From Chitinophagaceae bacterium UBA4412 (lineage in GTDB: Bacteria; Bacteroidota; Bacteroidia; Chitinophagales; Chitinophagaceae), in assembly GCA_002400445.1 (NCBI GenBank), contig DGQO01000052.1, positions 2,821 through 8,263 on the forward strand: 5,443 nucleotides of DNA. The letters run 5' to 3'. Shown one piece after another: positions 4,788 to 5,443 of the stretch; positions within the stretch are counted from its first letter, which is position 1, and the number at the start of each line of letters is the position of its first letter. Position numbers and translations under genes: made by a program. The notes beneath the pieces are model-generated. The model did no database searches, was not told the origin of the DNA, and was given only the letters and a program-made list of their open reading frames with translations.

Positions 4788-5443
4788 ATGACTTTTGGTT
4801 GGATCTTGTTTATCATCGGTGTTTTAGGCTGGCATATTGGTTTGTATGGAATGTTTAAGAAAGCAGGTATTGAACCCTGGAAGGCGCTGGTTCCTTTTTA
4901 CAATACCTGGTGTATGATAGAAAAAATGGAATTAAAGCGTTTTTGGTTTTTCCTGCAGTTTATCCCAATCGCCGGGCAATTTATTACCATCTGGATTACG
5001 ATAAAATTTGTAGAACATTTTGGCCGTTTTGGATTCTTACATCATGCAGCCACCGTACTGGTACCTTTCATCTATTTTCCTTACCTGGGTTTCTCACAGA
5101 ACGAAAGGTATGCGGGCATAAAAGTAGTTCAGAACTATAAAAAATCCGGAGCAAGGGAATGGATCGATGCAGCGGCTTTCGCTATTGTGGCGGCTACGCT
5201 CATTCGCACTTTTGTGTTTGAAGCCTATACCATTCCTACACCATCAATGGAAAAAACTTTGCTGGTAAATGATTTTTTGTTTGTAAGCAAATCAAGCTAT
5301 GGTCCACGGATTCCCATGACGCCTATCGCCATGCCTTTTGTGCACCACACGATGCCTTTTGTGCGGGCAAAATCCTATACGGAAGCCTTCTCATTATCAT
5401 ACCACCGCTGGTTTGCCAGCCCTGTGAAACGCAATGATGTAGT
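4788..5443 (+). CDS. lepB: Signal peptidase I, N-terminal part
   Basis: The frame is open from ATG 4788 to the window edge (218 codons plus 2 nt) and continues beyond. The product is type I signal peptidase (family S26), which removes signal peptides from exported proteins at the periplasmic face of the inner membrane. Residues 1-115 form a hydrophobic N-terminal region with membrane segments at about 2-20, 52-75 and 87-103, including KAGIEPWKALVPFYNTW, typical of Bacteroidota LepB. A further helix (126-144) leads into the catalytic box EAYTIPTPSME with the nucleophile serine S153, then the binding-site strands LLVNDFLFVSK and the Bacteroidota-type stretch PMTPIAMPF. The general-base lysine lies past the edge, so intactness cannot be judged. 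The start is supported by the promoter 20 nt upstream and the hydrophobic N-terminus. Confidence 0.93.
   Translation, partial: MTFGWILFIIGVLGWHIGLYGMFKKAGIEPWKALVPFYNTWCMIEKMELKRFWFFLQFIPIAGQFITIWITIKFVEHFGRFGFLHHAATVLVPFIYFPYLGFSQNERYAGIKVVQNYKKSGAREWIDAAAFAIVAATLIRTFVFEAYTIPTPSMEKTLLVNDFLFVSKSSYGPRIPMTPIAMPFVHHTMPFVRAKSYTEAFSLSYHRWFASPVKRNDV

Noticed and set aside
5331..5364. Exact 13-nt repeat ATGCCTTTTGTGC at 5331-5343 and 5352-5364 within lepB, 21-nt period (MPFV-HHT-MPFV).
   Set aside because: It keeps frame and falls in a stretch where Bacteroidota LepB proteins normally show two similar short motifs, so it looks like codon coincidence and not a recent duplication.

Overview
The window reads as a chromosomal segment of a Bacteroidota bacterium, most likely near Chitinophagaceae. 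This rests on protein style (a DUF4199 membrane protein, a Bacteroidota-type dihydroorotase homologue, a LepB with an N-terminal multi-pass region), on starts preceded by A-rich DNA instead of Shine-Dalgarno sequences, and on several exact copies of the Bacteroidota -7 promoter element TAnnTTTG. No mobile element, CRISPR array or phage gene is visible.

Left block, minus strand (1-2487). Reading leftwards: a DUF3365/Tll0287-like haem c lipoprotein (2487-1894); a short intergenic region with a likely promoter; a dihydroorotase homologue that has lost most metal ligands (1836-583); a DUF4199 four-helix membrane protein overlapping it by 8 nt (590-72); and, 9 nt further, the first 20 codons of a family 2 glycosyltransferase that runs off the window (62-1). 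The last three are spaced like one operon.

Middle (2488-3520). A 128-nt divergent region with two perfect inverted repeats separates the lipoprotein from a thioredoxin with a strongly acidic tail (2616-3020). Next come 246 nt without an assigned gene; on the minus strand they carry coding-like stretches in shifted frames, possibly a decayed gene. A tRNA-Pro(GGG) gene follows, with its own promoter and an intrinsic terminator.

Right block, plus strand (3430-5443). A good promoter sits almost directly on a 17-codon small ORF whose stop overlaps the start of an NtrC-type response regulator (3521-4684). That regulator has receiver and AAA+ sigma-54 activator domains but no DNA-binding C-terminus. 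Then comes signal peptidase I (4788 to beyond the edge), with its own promoter and its catalytic serine inside the window.

The genes are mostly housekeeping or envelope-related and do not form one pathway. No clear new multi-gene system is present. The best items for a second look are the short-leader small ORF coupled to the regulator, the likely non-catalytic dihydroorotase, the inverted-repeat pair in the divergent promoter region, and the frame-broken antisense coding signal before the tRNA.
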